Source: Micromonospora sp. WMMD961 (GTDB lineage Bacteria > Actinomycetota > Actinomycetes > Mycobacteriales > Micromonosporaceae). Taken from it: 64,000 nt of DNA. The position numbers were made by a program, and so were the translations under genes. Below are positions 46,945 through 59,198 of this stretch, piece after piece (position 1 is the first letter of the stretch; each line of letters opens with the position of its first letter). The stretch is taken from contig NZ_JARUBJ010000002.1 of NCBI RefSeq assembly GCF_029626145.1, positions 6,520,501 to 6,584,500 of the forward strand, given 5' to 3'. The notes under the pieces were generated by a model. The model was not told the DNA's origin. It ran no database searches and saw only the letters and a list, made by a program, of their open reading frames with translations.

Positions 46945-47319
46945 TCAGCTCTTCTCCTTCTTCGCGCCGTAACGGCTGCGCGCCTGCTTGCGGTTGCGGA
47001 CACCCTGGGTGTCCAGCGAGCCGCGAACGATCTTGTAACGCACGCCGGGGAGGTCCTTCACCCGGCCACCGCGGACGAGCACGATCGAGTGCTCCTGCAG
47101 GTTGTGACCGACGCCCGGGATGTAGGCGGTCACCTCGATCTGGCTGCTGAGCTTCACGCGAGCGACCTTGCGCAGCGCCGAGTTCGGCTTCTTCGGGGTG
47201 GTGGTGTACACGCGGGTGCACACGCCGCGCCGCTGAGGGGAACCCTTCAACGCCGGGGTCTTGGTCTTGGTCGTCTTCGCCTGGCGGCCCTTTCGGACCA
47301 GCTGCTGGATCGTGGGCAC
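46945..47319 (-). CDS. rpsL: 30S ribosomal protein S12
   Basis: 124 residues. The decoding-site loops PKKPNSALRKVARVKLS and GGRVKDLPGVRYKIVRG are wild type. Lys43 and Lys88, the positions changed in classical streptomycin resistance, are both lysine. GTG start. First gene of the str operon. Confidence 0.98.
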   Translation of the reverse strand: MPTIQQLVRKGRQAKTTKTKTPALKGSPQRRGVCTRVYTTTPKKPNSALRKVARVKLSSQIEVTAYIPGVGHNLQEHSIVLVRGGRVKDLPGVRYKIVRGSLDTQGVRNRKQARSRYGAKKEKS

Positions 47320-47433
47320 CGGGTTTCTCCGCTCCCTTCGGCCGCATCCGCGGCCGCGCCGTCTGCTCGTTAGCCGGCCTGATGACCGGCTCTCCTACAT
47401 TCCGACCAGGATCGCCTTACGGAGACCCCGGCA

Positions 47434-47458
47434 CCCGCGGTCGGGCGTGTCGCCCTCG
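47434..47458 (-). promoter_or_regulatory. Leader hairpin motif shared with the S10 operon (str copy)
   Basis: The transcript strand reads CGAGGGCGACACGCCC followed by GACCGCGGG: a GGGCG-ACA-CGCCC hairpin and then a GACC that can pair with a downstream GGTC. It is 115 nt upstream of rpsL. The 504-nt gap 47320-47823 otherwise holds GC hairpins and the promoter, and no gene. Confidence 0.6.
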
Positions 47459-47612
47459 TCACGGCTCCGTCGCGACGCTTTCGCGTGCGGATCGGAGTTT
47501 GTCACCGGTGTGCGGGTCGCCCCGCCCCGGATCCTTGGCTTGTCGTACCGCCGCCCGAATCCGGAAACAGCGCACGCACGAGTTGCCCGGGCAGGCCCGG
47601 GCACAAGGGGAA

Positions 47613-47641
47613 AGAGTACCTACCACAACCGCCCAGGTCAA
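47613..47641 (-). promoter_or_regulatory. Promoter of the str operon
   Basis: TTGACC (47636-47641) and TACTCT (47613-47618) are separated by exactly 17 nt on the minus strand. The leader to rpsL would be about 285 nt and includes the conserved hairpin motif. Confidence 0.7.
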
Positions 47642-47823
47642 AACGGAATGGCCCGGCGACTGTCTCACATCCGCCGGCCGGATCTCGTCCTGCCCCGTCG
47701 CCCGCGATGGGCACCTACAAACACAAGTGTACCGGCTTCCCCGCGCGCCCACCCGTCGGCCCCGGCCAGCACCGGGAAGCCACCGCCGGGACCGCGACGG
47801 CGTACGAAGCGACGTGACCTGCC

Positions 47824-48651
47824 TCAGGCCAGGGCGAGGAGCAACGCCAGGCCCAGGCCCAGGAGGCTGAGCACCCCACCCGCCACGCCACAGCTGATTC
47901 CCGCCACCGCCAACCCGCGGCCGGTGAAACGGACCGCGGACGGCGCGACCGGCCGGCGGATCTGCCGCTGACCGAGCAGGCCGATGACGACCGCCGCCAC
48001 GCCCGTCAGCACTCCGAGCACCGCGAACGCCCCGGAGGCCCACGCCCCGCCGTCGTCCACGAAGCTCACCCCGAAGCAGATCACCAGCAGGGACACCACT
48101 GCCGACGCGATTCCGGCCACCAGCGCCCCGATGGCCAGCCCGGATGTGACCGGCGCCACGTCCAGGTGCACGACACCGAACGGCGTACCCGGCACCGTCT
48201 CGACCCGCTTCGGCGGTCGGCGCTGGTCATCGGTGGGAGGCGGCACCGGATGCCCGACCATGCCACCCCAACCGGGCACGCGCCCCGACGGCGGACCCCA
48301 CCCGGCCGGCACACCAGCCCCCGACGACGGCGGACCCCACCCGGCCGGCACACCAGGCCCGGACGACGGCGGACCCCACCCCGGGGGCGCCGGGGTCGGT
48401 GTGCCGGAGACCGGGTACGGCTGGTGGAAGCCAGTCGGAGTGGTCGGACCCCAACCGAGGTGCGGCGTGGGAGAGGGCGACGCACCCCAACCCGGCGTGG
48501 ACACCGGAGGGTGCGGCGCGCCGCTCGGGCCAGGTCGCTCCCAGCCACTCGGCTCCGACGGAACCCGCTCGGCAGGGGCCGGCTCGGCAGGGGCCGGCTC
48601 GTCCGGAGGGCCGGCCGGTTCGTCCGCAGGGGGCCGCGCCGGATCCGTCAC
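47824..48651 (-). CDS. Proline-rich DUF4190-like membrane protein
   Basis: 275 residues. The N-terminal half is Pro/Gly/Ala-rich and includes three GWGPPS repeats. The C-terminal half has about four membrane helices (LAIGALVAGIASAVVSLLVI, WASGAFAVLGVLTGVAAVVI and VAGISCGVAGGVLSLLGLGL), the layout of DUF4190-type proteins. The GTG start is fixed by AGGAGG five bases upstream. Function is unknown. It lies between the rpoC terminator and the str promoter, together with a smaller membrane gene, and is read in the same direction. Confidence 0.75.
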   Translation of the reverse strand: MTDPARPPADEPAGPPDEPAPAEPAPAERVPSEPSGWERPGPSGAPHPPVSTPGWGASPSPTPHLGWGPTTPTGFHQPYPVSGTPTPAPPGWGPPSSGPGVPAGWGPPSSGAGVPAGWGPPSGRVPGWGGMVGHPVPPPTDDQRRPPKRVETVPGTPFGVVHLDVAPVTSGLAIGALVAGIASAVVSLLVICFGVSFVDDGGAWASGAFAVLGVLTGVAAVVIGLLGQRQIRRPVAPSAVRFTGRGLAVAGISCGVAGGVLSLLGLGLALLLALA

Positions 48652-48747
48652 GAGGTCCTCCTGTCGAAAGGGCACCACCGCCGCACGGTGGACACCGGCC
48701 AGGCTACCGCCGAGGGCGCCGCCGCCGGGGCGCGGCCACCGGCGGGC

Positions 48748-49116
48748 TCAGTCCATGTTCGTCGGGTAGTCGTGACCGAACGGCGCGCCGGCCAACCGGA
48801 CCACGCCGATCACCACCGCGATCACCACGGTGACCGCGACCAGCACCAGACCGGTCCAGGCCATCCGCTCCCCCCGCCGCAGCCAGACACCGCCGGTCAG
48901 GAAACCCCCCGAGGTGTACGCCTCACGGCGCGCCTGCCGGGCCAGTTGCAGCGCCACCGTCGCCGGCACCACCCCGCCGATGAAGAGGCCGGTCAGCATG
49001 CCGAGCAGCCCCAGCGCGAAGACCGCCCGCGCCTTCGTGGCACGGGCCGGATCCGGGTCCAGCGGGTGACGCGGGTCCGGCTGCGCGACGGGCACCTGCC
49101 CGGGTGCGGTCGTCAT
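48748..49116 (-). CDS. Small membrane protein, DUF4190-like
   Basis: 122 residues with a short Pro-rich cytoplasmic N-terminus and two or three membrane segments (FALGLLGMLTGLFIGGVVPAT and WTGLVLVAVTVVIAVVIGVV). The intervening sequence LARQARREAYTSGGFLTGG is basic. It is likely related to the neighbouring gene downstream, and the two may form a unit. Function is unknown. Confidence 0.7.
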   Translation of the reverse strand: MTTAPGQVPVAQPDPRHPLDPDPARATKARAVFALGLLGMLTGLFIGGVVPATVALQLARQARREAYTSGGFLTGGVWLRRGERMAWTGLVLVAVTVVIAVVIGVVRLAGAPFGHDYPTNMD

Positions 49117-49160
49117 CCCCCCATCATGCCGAACTCGCCGCGGAGGTGGGTGGGTCCGGA

Positions 49161-49200
49161 CACGACGAGGCCCCCGGCGGAAACCGGGGGCCTCGTCGTG
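49161..49200 (-). terminator. Terminator hairpin of rpoBC
   Basis: A perfect 17-bp stem CACGACGAGGCCCCCGG with a six-base loop begins 10 bases after the rpoC stop. It separates rpoC from the small membrane-protein genes. Confidence 0.8.
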
Positions 49201-49210
49201 TGATTGGTGC

Positions 49211-53098
<3,888 letters not shown>

Positions 53099-53141
53099 TA
53101 TGTCCCCTATGTCGTCGTCTGTACTGCTAATTCTCGGGTGG

Positions 53142-53171
53142 GGTCGGGGGCCGGCGAACCGGCCCCCGACC
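53142..53171 (-). terminator. rpoB-rpoC intercistronic hairpin
   Basis: A perfect 13-bp stem GGTCGGGGGCCGG with a CGAA tetraloop starts seven bases after the rpoB stop. The tetraloop and lack of U-tract suggest an RNA processing or stability element rather than a full terminator. Confidence 0.55.
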
Positions 53172-53178
53172 GCTCACC

Positions 53179-56100
53179 TCAGACCTCTTCGACCGAGCTC
53201 GGCTCGCGCCGGGACAGGTCGATGCCCAGCTCCTCAGCGGCCCGGAACACCTCGTCGTCGGTCTCGCGCATCTCCAGGGCCACACCGTCGCTGGACAGCA
53301 CCTCAACGTTGAGGCACAGCGACTGCAGCTCCTTGAGCAGCACCTTGAACGACTCCGGGATGCCCGGCTCCGGGATGTTCTCGCCCTTGACGATGGCCTC
53401 GTAGACCTTCACCCGGCCGAGCACGTCGTCGGACTTGATCGTGAGTAGCTCCTGCAGGGCGTAGGCAGCGCCGTACGCCTGCATCGCCCAGCACTCCATC
53501 TCACCGAAACGCTGACCACCGAACTGCGCCTTACCACCCAGCGGCTGCTGCGTGATCATCGAGTACGGGCCGGTCGACCGAGCGTGGATCTTGTCGTCGA
53601 CCAGGTGGTTGAGCTTCAGGATGTAGACGTAGCCGACCGCGATCGGGTCCGGCAGAGGCTCGCCGGAACGACCGTCGAAGAGCTGCGCCTTGCCGGTACG
53701 ACCGATCAGCTGCTTGCCGTCCCGGTTGGGCAGGGTCGACTCGAGCAGACCGGAGATCTCCTCCTCGCGGGCACCGTCGAAGACCGGGGTGGCCACGTTG
53801 GTGTCGCCCTCGGACTCGTGCGCGTCGATCGAGCGGAGCTGGCGCTTCCACTCGGCGTCGTCACCCTCGACCTTCCAACCGGTCTTGGCGACCCAACCGA
53901 GGTGGGTCTCCAGCACCTGGCCGATGTTCATCCGGCTCGGCACACCGAGCGGGTTGAGCACGATGTCGACCGGGGTGCCGTCCTCGAGGAACGGCATGTC
54001 CTCGACCGGGAGGATCTTCGAGATGACGCCCTTGTTGCCGTGCCGGCCGGCGAGCTTGTCGCCGTCCTGGATCTTGCGCTTCTGGGCGACGTAGACCCGG
54101 ACCAGCTCGTTGACACCCGGCGGCAACTCGTCGCCGTCCTCGCGGGAGAACGTGCGCACACCGATGACCGTGCCGGTCTCGCCGTGCGGCACCTTCAGCG
54201 AGGTGTCCCGAACCTCACGCGCCTTCTCACCGAAGATCGCGCGGAGCAGCCGCTCCTCCGGGGTCAGCTCGGTCTCGCCCTTGGGCGTGACCTTGCCGAC
54301 CAGGATGTCGCCGGGGACGACCTCGGCACCGATCCGGATGATGCCGCGCTCGTCGAGGTCGGCGAGCATTTCCTCGCTGACGTTCGGGATGTCGCGGGTG
54401 ATCTCCTCCGGACCGAGCTTGGTGTCCCGAGCGTCGACCTCGTGCTCCTCGATGTGGATCGAGGTGAGCACGTCCTGCTGCACGAGGCGCTGCGACAGGA
54501 TGATCGCGTCCTCGTAGTTGTGGCCCTCCCAGCACATGAACGCCACCAGCAGGTTGCGTCCGAGTGCCATCTCGCCCTCGTCGGTGCACGGACCGTCGGC
54601 GATGACCTGACCGGCCTCGACGCGGTCGCCCTCGAAGACCACCGGCTTCTGGTTGACGCAGGAGCCGGCGTTGGAACGGCGGAACTTGTGCAGCAGGTAC
54701 GTCCGGCGGTGGCCGTCATCCTGGTGGATGGTGACGTAGTCGGCGCAGAGATCCTCGATCACACCGCCGACCTCGGCGACCACCACGTCGCCGGCGTCGA
54801 CCGCGGCCCGGTATTCCATGCCCGTACCCACGAGCGGCGCCTCGGCCTTGACCAGCGGCACCGCCTGGCGCTGCATGTTCGCGCCCATCAGTGCCCGGTT
54901 GGCGTCGTCGTGCTCGAGGAACGGGATCATGGCGGTCGCGACCGAGGTCATCTGCCGGGGCGAGACGTCCATGTAGTCGACGGCACCGGGGACGACGTCC
55001 TCGGTCTCGCCGCCCTTACGACGGCAGAGCACCCGGTCCTCGGCGAACGTGCCGTCAGCCTTCAGGCGCGCGTTGGCCTGGGCCTTGACGAACCGGTCCT
55101 CCTCGTCCGCGGTCAGGTAGTCGATCTGGTCGGTGACCCGACCCTCGACGACCTTCCGGTACGGCGTCTCGATGAAGCCGAACGGGTTGACCCGGGCGAA
55201 GGTGGACAGCGCGCCGATCAGGCCGATGTTCGGGCCTTCCGGCGTCTCGATCGGGCACATCCGGCCGTAGTGGGACGGGTGCACGTCGCGGACCTCGAAG
55301 CCGGCCCGCTCCCGGGACAGACCACCCGGGCCGAGCGCGCTCAGCCGACGCCGGTGGGTCAGGCCCGCCAGCGGGTTGGTCTGGTCCATGAACTGGGACA
55401 GCTGCGACGTCCCGAAGAACTCCTTGATCGCCGCCACCACCGGGCGGATGTTGATCAGGGTCTGCGGGGTGATCGCCTCGACGTCCTGCGTGGTCATCCG
55501 CTCGCGGACGACCCGCTCCATGCGGGACAGGCCGACCCGAACCTGGTTCTGGATCAGCTCACCCACGGTGCGCAGGCGACGGTTGCCGAAGTGGTCGATG
55601 TCGTCGGCCTCGTAGCCCTCCTCACCGGCGTGCAGCCGGCAGAGGTATTCCACGGTGGCGACGATGTCGTCCTCGGTCAGCGTGCCAGTGGTGATCGGCA
55701 CGTCGACTTCGAGCTTCTTGTTGAACTTGTAGCGCCCGACCTTGGCGACGTCGTACCTCTTCGGGTTGAAGAAGAGGTTGTCGAGCAGGGTCTGGGCGTT
55801 CTCGCGCGTCGGCGGCTCGCCAGGGCGCAGCTTGCGGTAGATGTCGAGCAGCGCCTCGTCGGCGCCGGCGATGTGGTCCTTCTCGAGCGTGGTCATCATC
55901 AGCTCGGACCAGCCGAACCGCTCACGGATCCGCTCGGCCGACCATCCGATGGCCTTGAGCAGGACCGTGACGGCCTGCCGACGCTTGCGGTCGATGCGTA
56001 CGCCGACCGTGTCGCGCTTGTCGATGTCGAACTCCAGCCAGGCACCCCGACTCGGGATGACCTTGACGCTGGAGAGGTCGCGGTCGGAGGTCTTGTCCGG

Positions 56101-56610
56101 CTGCTTGTCGAAGTACACGCCCGGAGACCGGACGAGCTGGCTGACCACCACGCGCTCGGTGCCGTTGATGACGAAGGTGCCCTTGGGCGTCATCATCGGG
56201 AAGTCACCCATGAACACCGTCTGGCTCTTGATCTCGCCAGTGGTGTTGTTGGTGAACTCCGCGGTCACGAAGAGCGGAGCGCAGTAGGTCAGGTCCTTCT
56301 CCTTGCACTCCTCGATCGAGGCCTTGACCTCGTCGAAGCGCGGTGCCGAGAAGGAAAGTGACATGGTGCCGGAGAAGTCCTCAATGGGACTGATCTCTTC
56401 AAGGATCTCCGCGAGACCCGAGCGTGCGTGCGGGTCGTCCGCCGACCGGCCCTGCCAAGCCTCGTTGCCGACGAGCCAGTCGAAGGACTCGTTCTGGATG
56501 GCAAGGAGGTTGGGGACCTCGAGGTGTTCGGTGATCCTGCCGAATGAAACTCGGCGGGGAGCGAATGCGCTCGACGTACGACTGGTCTTCGCAGGGCGGG
56601 AAGCTGCCAA
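53179..56610 (-). CDS. rpoB: DNA-directed RNA polymerase beta subunit
   Basis: 1143 residues. The start is a TTG, fixed by AAGGA six bases upstream and by the expected N-terminus AASRPAKTSRTSSAFAPRR. The rifampicin pocket reads GTSQLSQFMDQTNPLAGLTH and RRLSALGPGGLSRERAGF, with the Asp, His and Ser of sensitive enzymes all present. GRHGNKGVIS and the C-terminal LKELQSLCLNVEVLS are normal. It has its own promoter and a long upstream gap. Confidence 0.98.
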   Translation of the reverse strand: MAASRPAKTSRTSSAFAPRRVSFGRITEHLEVPNLLAIQNESFDWLVGNEAWQGRSADDPHARSGLAEILEEISPIEDFSGTMSLSFSAPRFDEVKASIEECKEKDLTYCAPLFVTAEFTNNTTGEIKSQTVFMGDFPMMTPKGTFVINGTERVVVSQLVRSPGVYFDKQPDKTSDRDLSSVKVIPSRGAWLEFDIDKRDTVGVRIDRKRRQAVTVLLKAIGWSAERIRERFGWSELMMTTLEKDHIAGADEALLDIYRKLRPGEPPTRENAQTLLDNLFFNPKRYDVAKVGRYKFNKKLEVDVPITTGTLTEDDIVATVEYLCRLHAGEEGYEADDIDHFGNRRLRTVGELIQNQVRVGLSRMERVVRERMTTQDVEAITPQTLINIRPVVAAIKEFFGTSQLSQFMDQTNPLAGLTHRRRLSALGPGGLSRERAGFEVRDVHPSHYGRMCPIETPEGPNIGLIGALSTFARVNPFGFIETPYRKVVEGRVTDQIDYLTADEEDRFVKAQANARLKADGTFAEDRVLCRRKGGETEDVVPGAVDYMDVSPRQMTSVATAMIPFLEHDDANRALMGANMQRQAVPLVKAEAPLVGTGMEYRAAVDAGDVVVAEVGGVIEDLCADYVTIHQDDGHRRTYLLHKFRRSNAGSCVNQKPVVFEGDRVEAGQVIADGPCTDEGEMALGRNLLVAFMCWEGHNYEDAIILSQRLVQQDVLTSIHIEEHEVDARDTKLGPEEITRDIPNVSEEMLADLDERGIIRIGAEVVPGDILVGKVTPKGETELTPEERLLRAIFGEKAREVRDTSLKVPHGETGTVIGVRTFSREDGDELPPGVNELVRVYVAQKRKIQDGDKLAGRHGNKGVISKILPVEDMPFLEDGTPVDIVLNPLGVPSRMNIGQVLETHLGWVAKTGWKVEGDDAEWKRQLRSIDAHESEGDTNVATPVFDGAREEEISGLLESTLPNRDGKQLIGRTGKAQLFDGRSGEPLPDPIAVGYVYILKLNHLVDDKIHARSTGPYSMITQQPLGGKAQFGGQRFGEMECWAMQAYGAAYALQELLTIKSDDVLGRVKVYEAIVKGENIPEPGIPESFKVLLKELQSLCLNVEVLSSDGVALEMRETDDEVFRAAEELGIDLSRREPSSVEEV

Positions 56611-56737
56611 GATGCGTCCTTCCGAGGACCGGTGCTGCAGAACGGCTGGTACGCGTGCACTCCAATGACCCCACCAGAAATATCCGTAACCGGACATTTC
56701 CGAGCAGGGGTCAAGTCGGAAGGCAGCGCAAACTAGC

Positions 56738-56766
56738 AGTGTAGCCGAGAGGCTAACCGCTGTCCA
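56738..56766 (-). promoter_or_regulatory. Promoter of rpoBC
   Basis: TGGACA (56761-56766) and TACACT (56738-56743) with a 17-nt spacer on the minus strand, giving a leader of about 120 nt. The 568-nt gap 56611-57178 holds this promoter and the rplL hairpin. No gene was seen in it. Confidence 0.7.
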
Positions 56767-57088
56767 GCCCACCCCGCAGGTTGTTTGCGGAACGCGCCTC
56801 GGCCCCCTCAACCGGGTGTGCCGGGCCGCTCAGAACGCAACGTCCCCACTGGGCCGCTCGGGTCGACACGGCCGTTGGTGCCGCCGTTGTCATACCCACG
56901 TCGTGGCCGTCGCAAGCGCGGTGTCTTGCTGGTGTCAGCGTGCCTGGCTGGCCGGGGCCGCGTCAAGGGCCGGTATCCGGGTCGCCCGTTCTTTCCCACT
57001 GCAGGGCGACCCGCCACGCTCGTTCGGGTCAGCCTCGCCGGTCGTCCGAGCCCAGCTCAGAGCCGGTCGACACCAGATCCACCAACAC

Positions 57089-57123
57089 GGCGGGCGGCGA
57101 TCCGTGTCGGATCACCGCCCGCC
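57089..57123 (-). terminator. Hairpin downstream of rplL
   Basis: A 15-bp stem with one wobble (GGCGGGCGGCGATCC against 57109-57123) and a five-base loop, 55 nt after the rplL stop. It likely separates rplJL from rpoBC. Confidence 0.6.
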
Positions 57124-57178
57124 GCAACGCGATTCGTGTCCCGGCTCACGAGCCGGGTACGCGCCGATGGAGCTCAGG

Positions 57179-57568
57179 TCACTTGAGGGTGACCTTGGCG
57201 CCCTCACCCTCGAGCTTGGCCTTCGCCTTCTCGGCGGTCTCCTTGTTGACCTTCTCCAGGATGGCCTTCGGCGCGGACTCGACCGCGTCCTTGGCCTCCT
57301 TGAGGCCCAGGCCGGTCAGCTCACGCACGACCTTGATGACCTGGATCTTCTTGCCACCGTCAGCCTCGAGGATGACGTCGAACTCGTCCTGCTCCTCCTC
57401 GGCCGGGGCAGCGGCGCCACCGGTGCCACCGCCGGCAGCGGCAACCGCGACCGGAGCGGCAGCGGTGACCTCGAAGGTGGTCTCGAACTGCTTCACGAAC
57501 TCAGAGAGCTCGATCAGCGTCATCTCCTTGAACGCGTCGAGCAGCTCGTCGGTGCTGAGCTTCGCCAT
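57179..57568 (-). CDS. rplL: 50S ribosomal protein L7/L12
   Basis: 129 residues. The N-terminal dimerisation helices, an Ala/Gly-rich hinge and the C-terminal factor-binding domain with KKIQVIKVVRELTGLGLKEA are typical. It forms the flexible stalk that recruits EF-Tu and EF-G. Confidence 0.98.
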   Translation of the reverse strand: MAKLSTDELLDAFKEMTLIELSEFVKQFETTFEVTAAAPVAVAAAGGGTGGAAAPAEEEQDEFDVILEADGGKKIQVIKVVRELTGLGLKEAKDAVESAPKAILEKVNKETAEKAKAKLEGEGAKVTLK

Positions 57569-57623
57569 GTCTGGCGTCCTTTCCTAATGCTGATAAGTAA
57601 GAACTGGTGCGCCGTGGGAGCCG

Positions 57624-58169
57624 TCAGGCCGCCTCGGCGCCCTCCTTCTCGCGCTTGTCCTGCAGTGCAGCCGCCAGACGGGCGGTCTTCGACAGCGGGG
57701 CCTGGAACAGGGCCGCGGCCTTGCTCAGGTTGCCCTTCATCGCGCCGGCCAGCTTGGCCAGCAGCACCTCGCGGGACTCCAGGTCGGCAAGCTTCGTGAC
57801 CTCGGCCGCAGTGATGGCCCGGCCCTCGAAGACACCGCCCTTGATGACGAGCTTCGGGTTGGCCTTCGCGAAGTCGCGAAGCCCCTTCGCCGCCTCGACG
57901 ACGTCGCCCGAAACGAAAGTCAGCGCGGTAGGACCGGTGAACAGCTCGTCGAGGCCGGTGATGCCCGCGTCCGTCGCAGCACGCTTCGCCAGCGTGTTCT
58001 TCGCGACCATGTAGCTGGTATCGGCGCCGAGCGAGCGCCGAAGCTGGGTGAGCTGGGAAACCGTCAGACCGCGGTACTCGGTCAGCACGGTGGCGCCCGA
58101 GCTGCGGAAGCTCTCGGTCAGCTCAGCGACGGCCGTGGCCTTGTCGGCCCGGATCGGCTTGTCCGCCAT
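57624..58169 (-). CDS. rplJ: 50S ribosomal protein L10
   Basis: 181 residues (MADKPIRADKATAVAELTE, then LRRSLGADTSYMVAKNTLAKR). It anchors L7/L12 dimers to the stalk base. The gene is preceded by a leader of about 265 nt with a terminator-like hairpin, as expected for L10 feedback control. Confidence 0.98.
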   Translation of the reverse strand: MADKPIRADKATAVAELTESFRSSGATVLTEYRGLTVSQLTQLRRSLGADTSYMVAKNTLAKRAATDAGITGLDELFTGPTALTFVSGDVVEAAKGLRDFAKANPKLVIKGGVFEGRAITAAEVTKLADLESREVLLAKLAGAMKGNLSKAAALFQAPLSKTARLAAALQDKREKEGAEAA

Positions 58170-58247
58170 GTCCCTCCTCTCTCGTTACTCGAGGCTGGTC
58201 CCCGTCACAGCCGAAGCCGGGACGGGGGCGGAGGCAGCGCGACAACG

Positions 58248-58276
58248 AAAAAGCCCCGGCGCAGGGCGCACGGGGC
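58248..58276 (-). promoter_or_regulatory. Terminator hairpin inside the rplJ leader (L10-type attenuator)
   Basis: On the minus strand GCCCCG pairs with CGGGGC around a 12-nt loop and is followed at once by five U residues, the only classical U-tract terminator seen in the window. It lies about 80 nt before rplJ, downstream of the promoter at 58442. Conditional termination in response to L10(L12)4 is inferred from known L10 leaders. Confidence 0.6.
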
Positions 58277-58441
58277 GAGGGCCGGCAGATCATCACGGTC
58301 GGCGGACCATGTTCACTGCCGAGTTACGCTTGCCGCCCTGCGCGGGTCGCCCGGTGTCGCGGGACCTTCGACCGTGCCGAAGCACGGTGACCAGCGGTCT
58401 CTGGGTGGTTCCTCATCCATGAGAACACGGATGACGGGTGA

Positions 58442-58470
58442 AGAATACGCGCCCAGGCCACCAGCACCAA
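58442..58470 (-). promoter_or_regulatory. Promoter of rplJ-rplL
   Basis: TTGGTG (58465-58470), a 17-nt spacer and TATTCT (58442-58447) on the minus strand, in the 339-nt gap between the ABC permease gene and rplJ. Confidence 0.65.
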
Positions 58471-58508
58471 ATCACGCCTGGTGAGCCACGTCACGACCCC
58501 GCCGCCGG

Positions 58509-59198
58509 TCAGCCCTGCGCCCGCCGCCGCCACAGGTAGCCGCCGACCACCGCGGCGCTCCAGGCCAACGCCCACCCGCTCAGCCCCAGCAGGGTGAGCG
58601 CGGCGGCGTTGCCTCCGGTGGTGCGGGCGGCGGCCATGATCGGCGGTGCCAGCCAGGGGACCACCGAGCCGCTCAGGCCGAGCACCACCGCGCCGACGCC
58701 GCCGAGGGCCAGCACCGCGACGCCGTACCCGGCCCCGCCCGCCGAGGCCCGACTGGCCAACGCACCGAGAGCAACCGCAGCGGGTACGGCGAGCAGGTGC
58801 GCCCACAACCCCAGTGCCAGCCCCACCGGGATCGACCGGTCCCCCGGGTCGACCGGGCCGGAGACCCCGCCGACCAACCACGGGAACAGCAGCGCGACGG
58901 CCACCGTCACCAGCGCTGCCACGCCGGCCGCGAGGAGCCCGGCCGCCCGCTCGCGGGCCACCCCCACCGCCACCTGTGCCAGCCTGCGCTGGACGTCCGG
59001 CTCCACATCCAGAAGGATCTTGGTTTGCCAGGCGACAACCGGGAAGAGGACCACGGCCGAGACGCCGTACGCCTCCGCCGGCTGGGCGCGGCCGCCGCCG
59101 TAGAGGGTGCCGAGAATGACGAGGCCGGCGAGCAGCGGTGCCACCGCGCGTCCGGTCCGCAGGAAACCCGCCAGCCGCATCCGGATCAGGGCGGTCAC
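58509..59198 (-). CDS. ABC transporter permease-like membrane protein
   Basis: 229 residues with about six hydrophobic segments (VAPLLAGLVILGTLYGG, LLAAGVAALVTVAVALLFPW, AVALGALASRAS and ALTLLGLSGWALAWSAAVVG). No recognisable substrate motif. The start overlaps the stop of the ATPase gene (ATGA type), so the two form one exporter-like unit. The location between rplA and rplJ is unusual because these ribosomal genes are normally close neighbours. Substrate unknown. Confidence 0.75.
   Translation of the reverse strand: MTALIRMRLAGFLRTGRAVAPLLAGLVILGTLYGGGRAQPAEAYGVSAVVLFPVVAWQTKILLDVEPDVQRRLAQVAVGVARERAAGLLAAGVAALVTVAVALLFPWLVGGVSGPVDPGDRSIPVGLALGLWAHLLAVPAAVALGALASRASAGGAGYGVAVLALGGVGAVVLGLSGSVVPWLAPPIMAAARTTGGNAAALTLLGLSGWALAWSAAVVGGYLWRRRAQG

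Noticed and set aside
56767..57178. Plus-strand frames in the rplL-rpoB gap
   Set aside because: They overlap rplL or the rpoB promoter and have no plausible start or domain. The gap is treated as regulatory.
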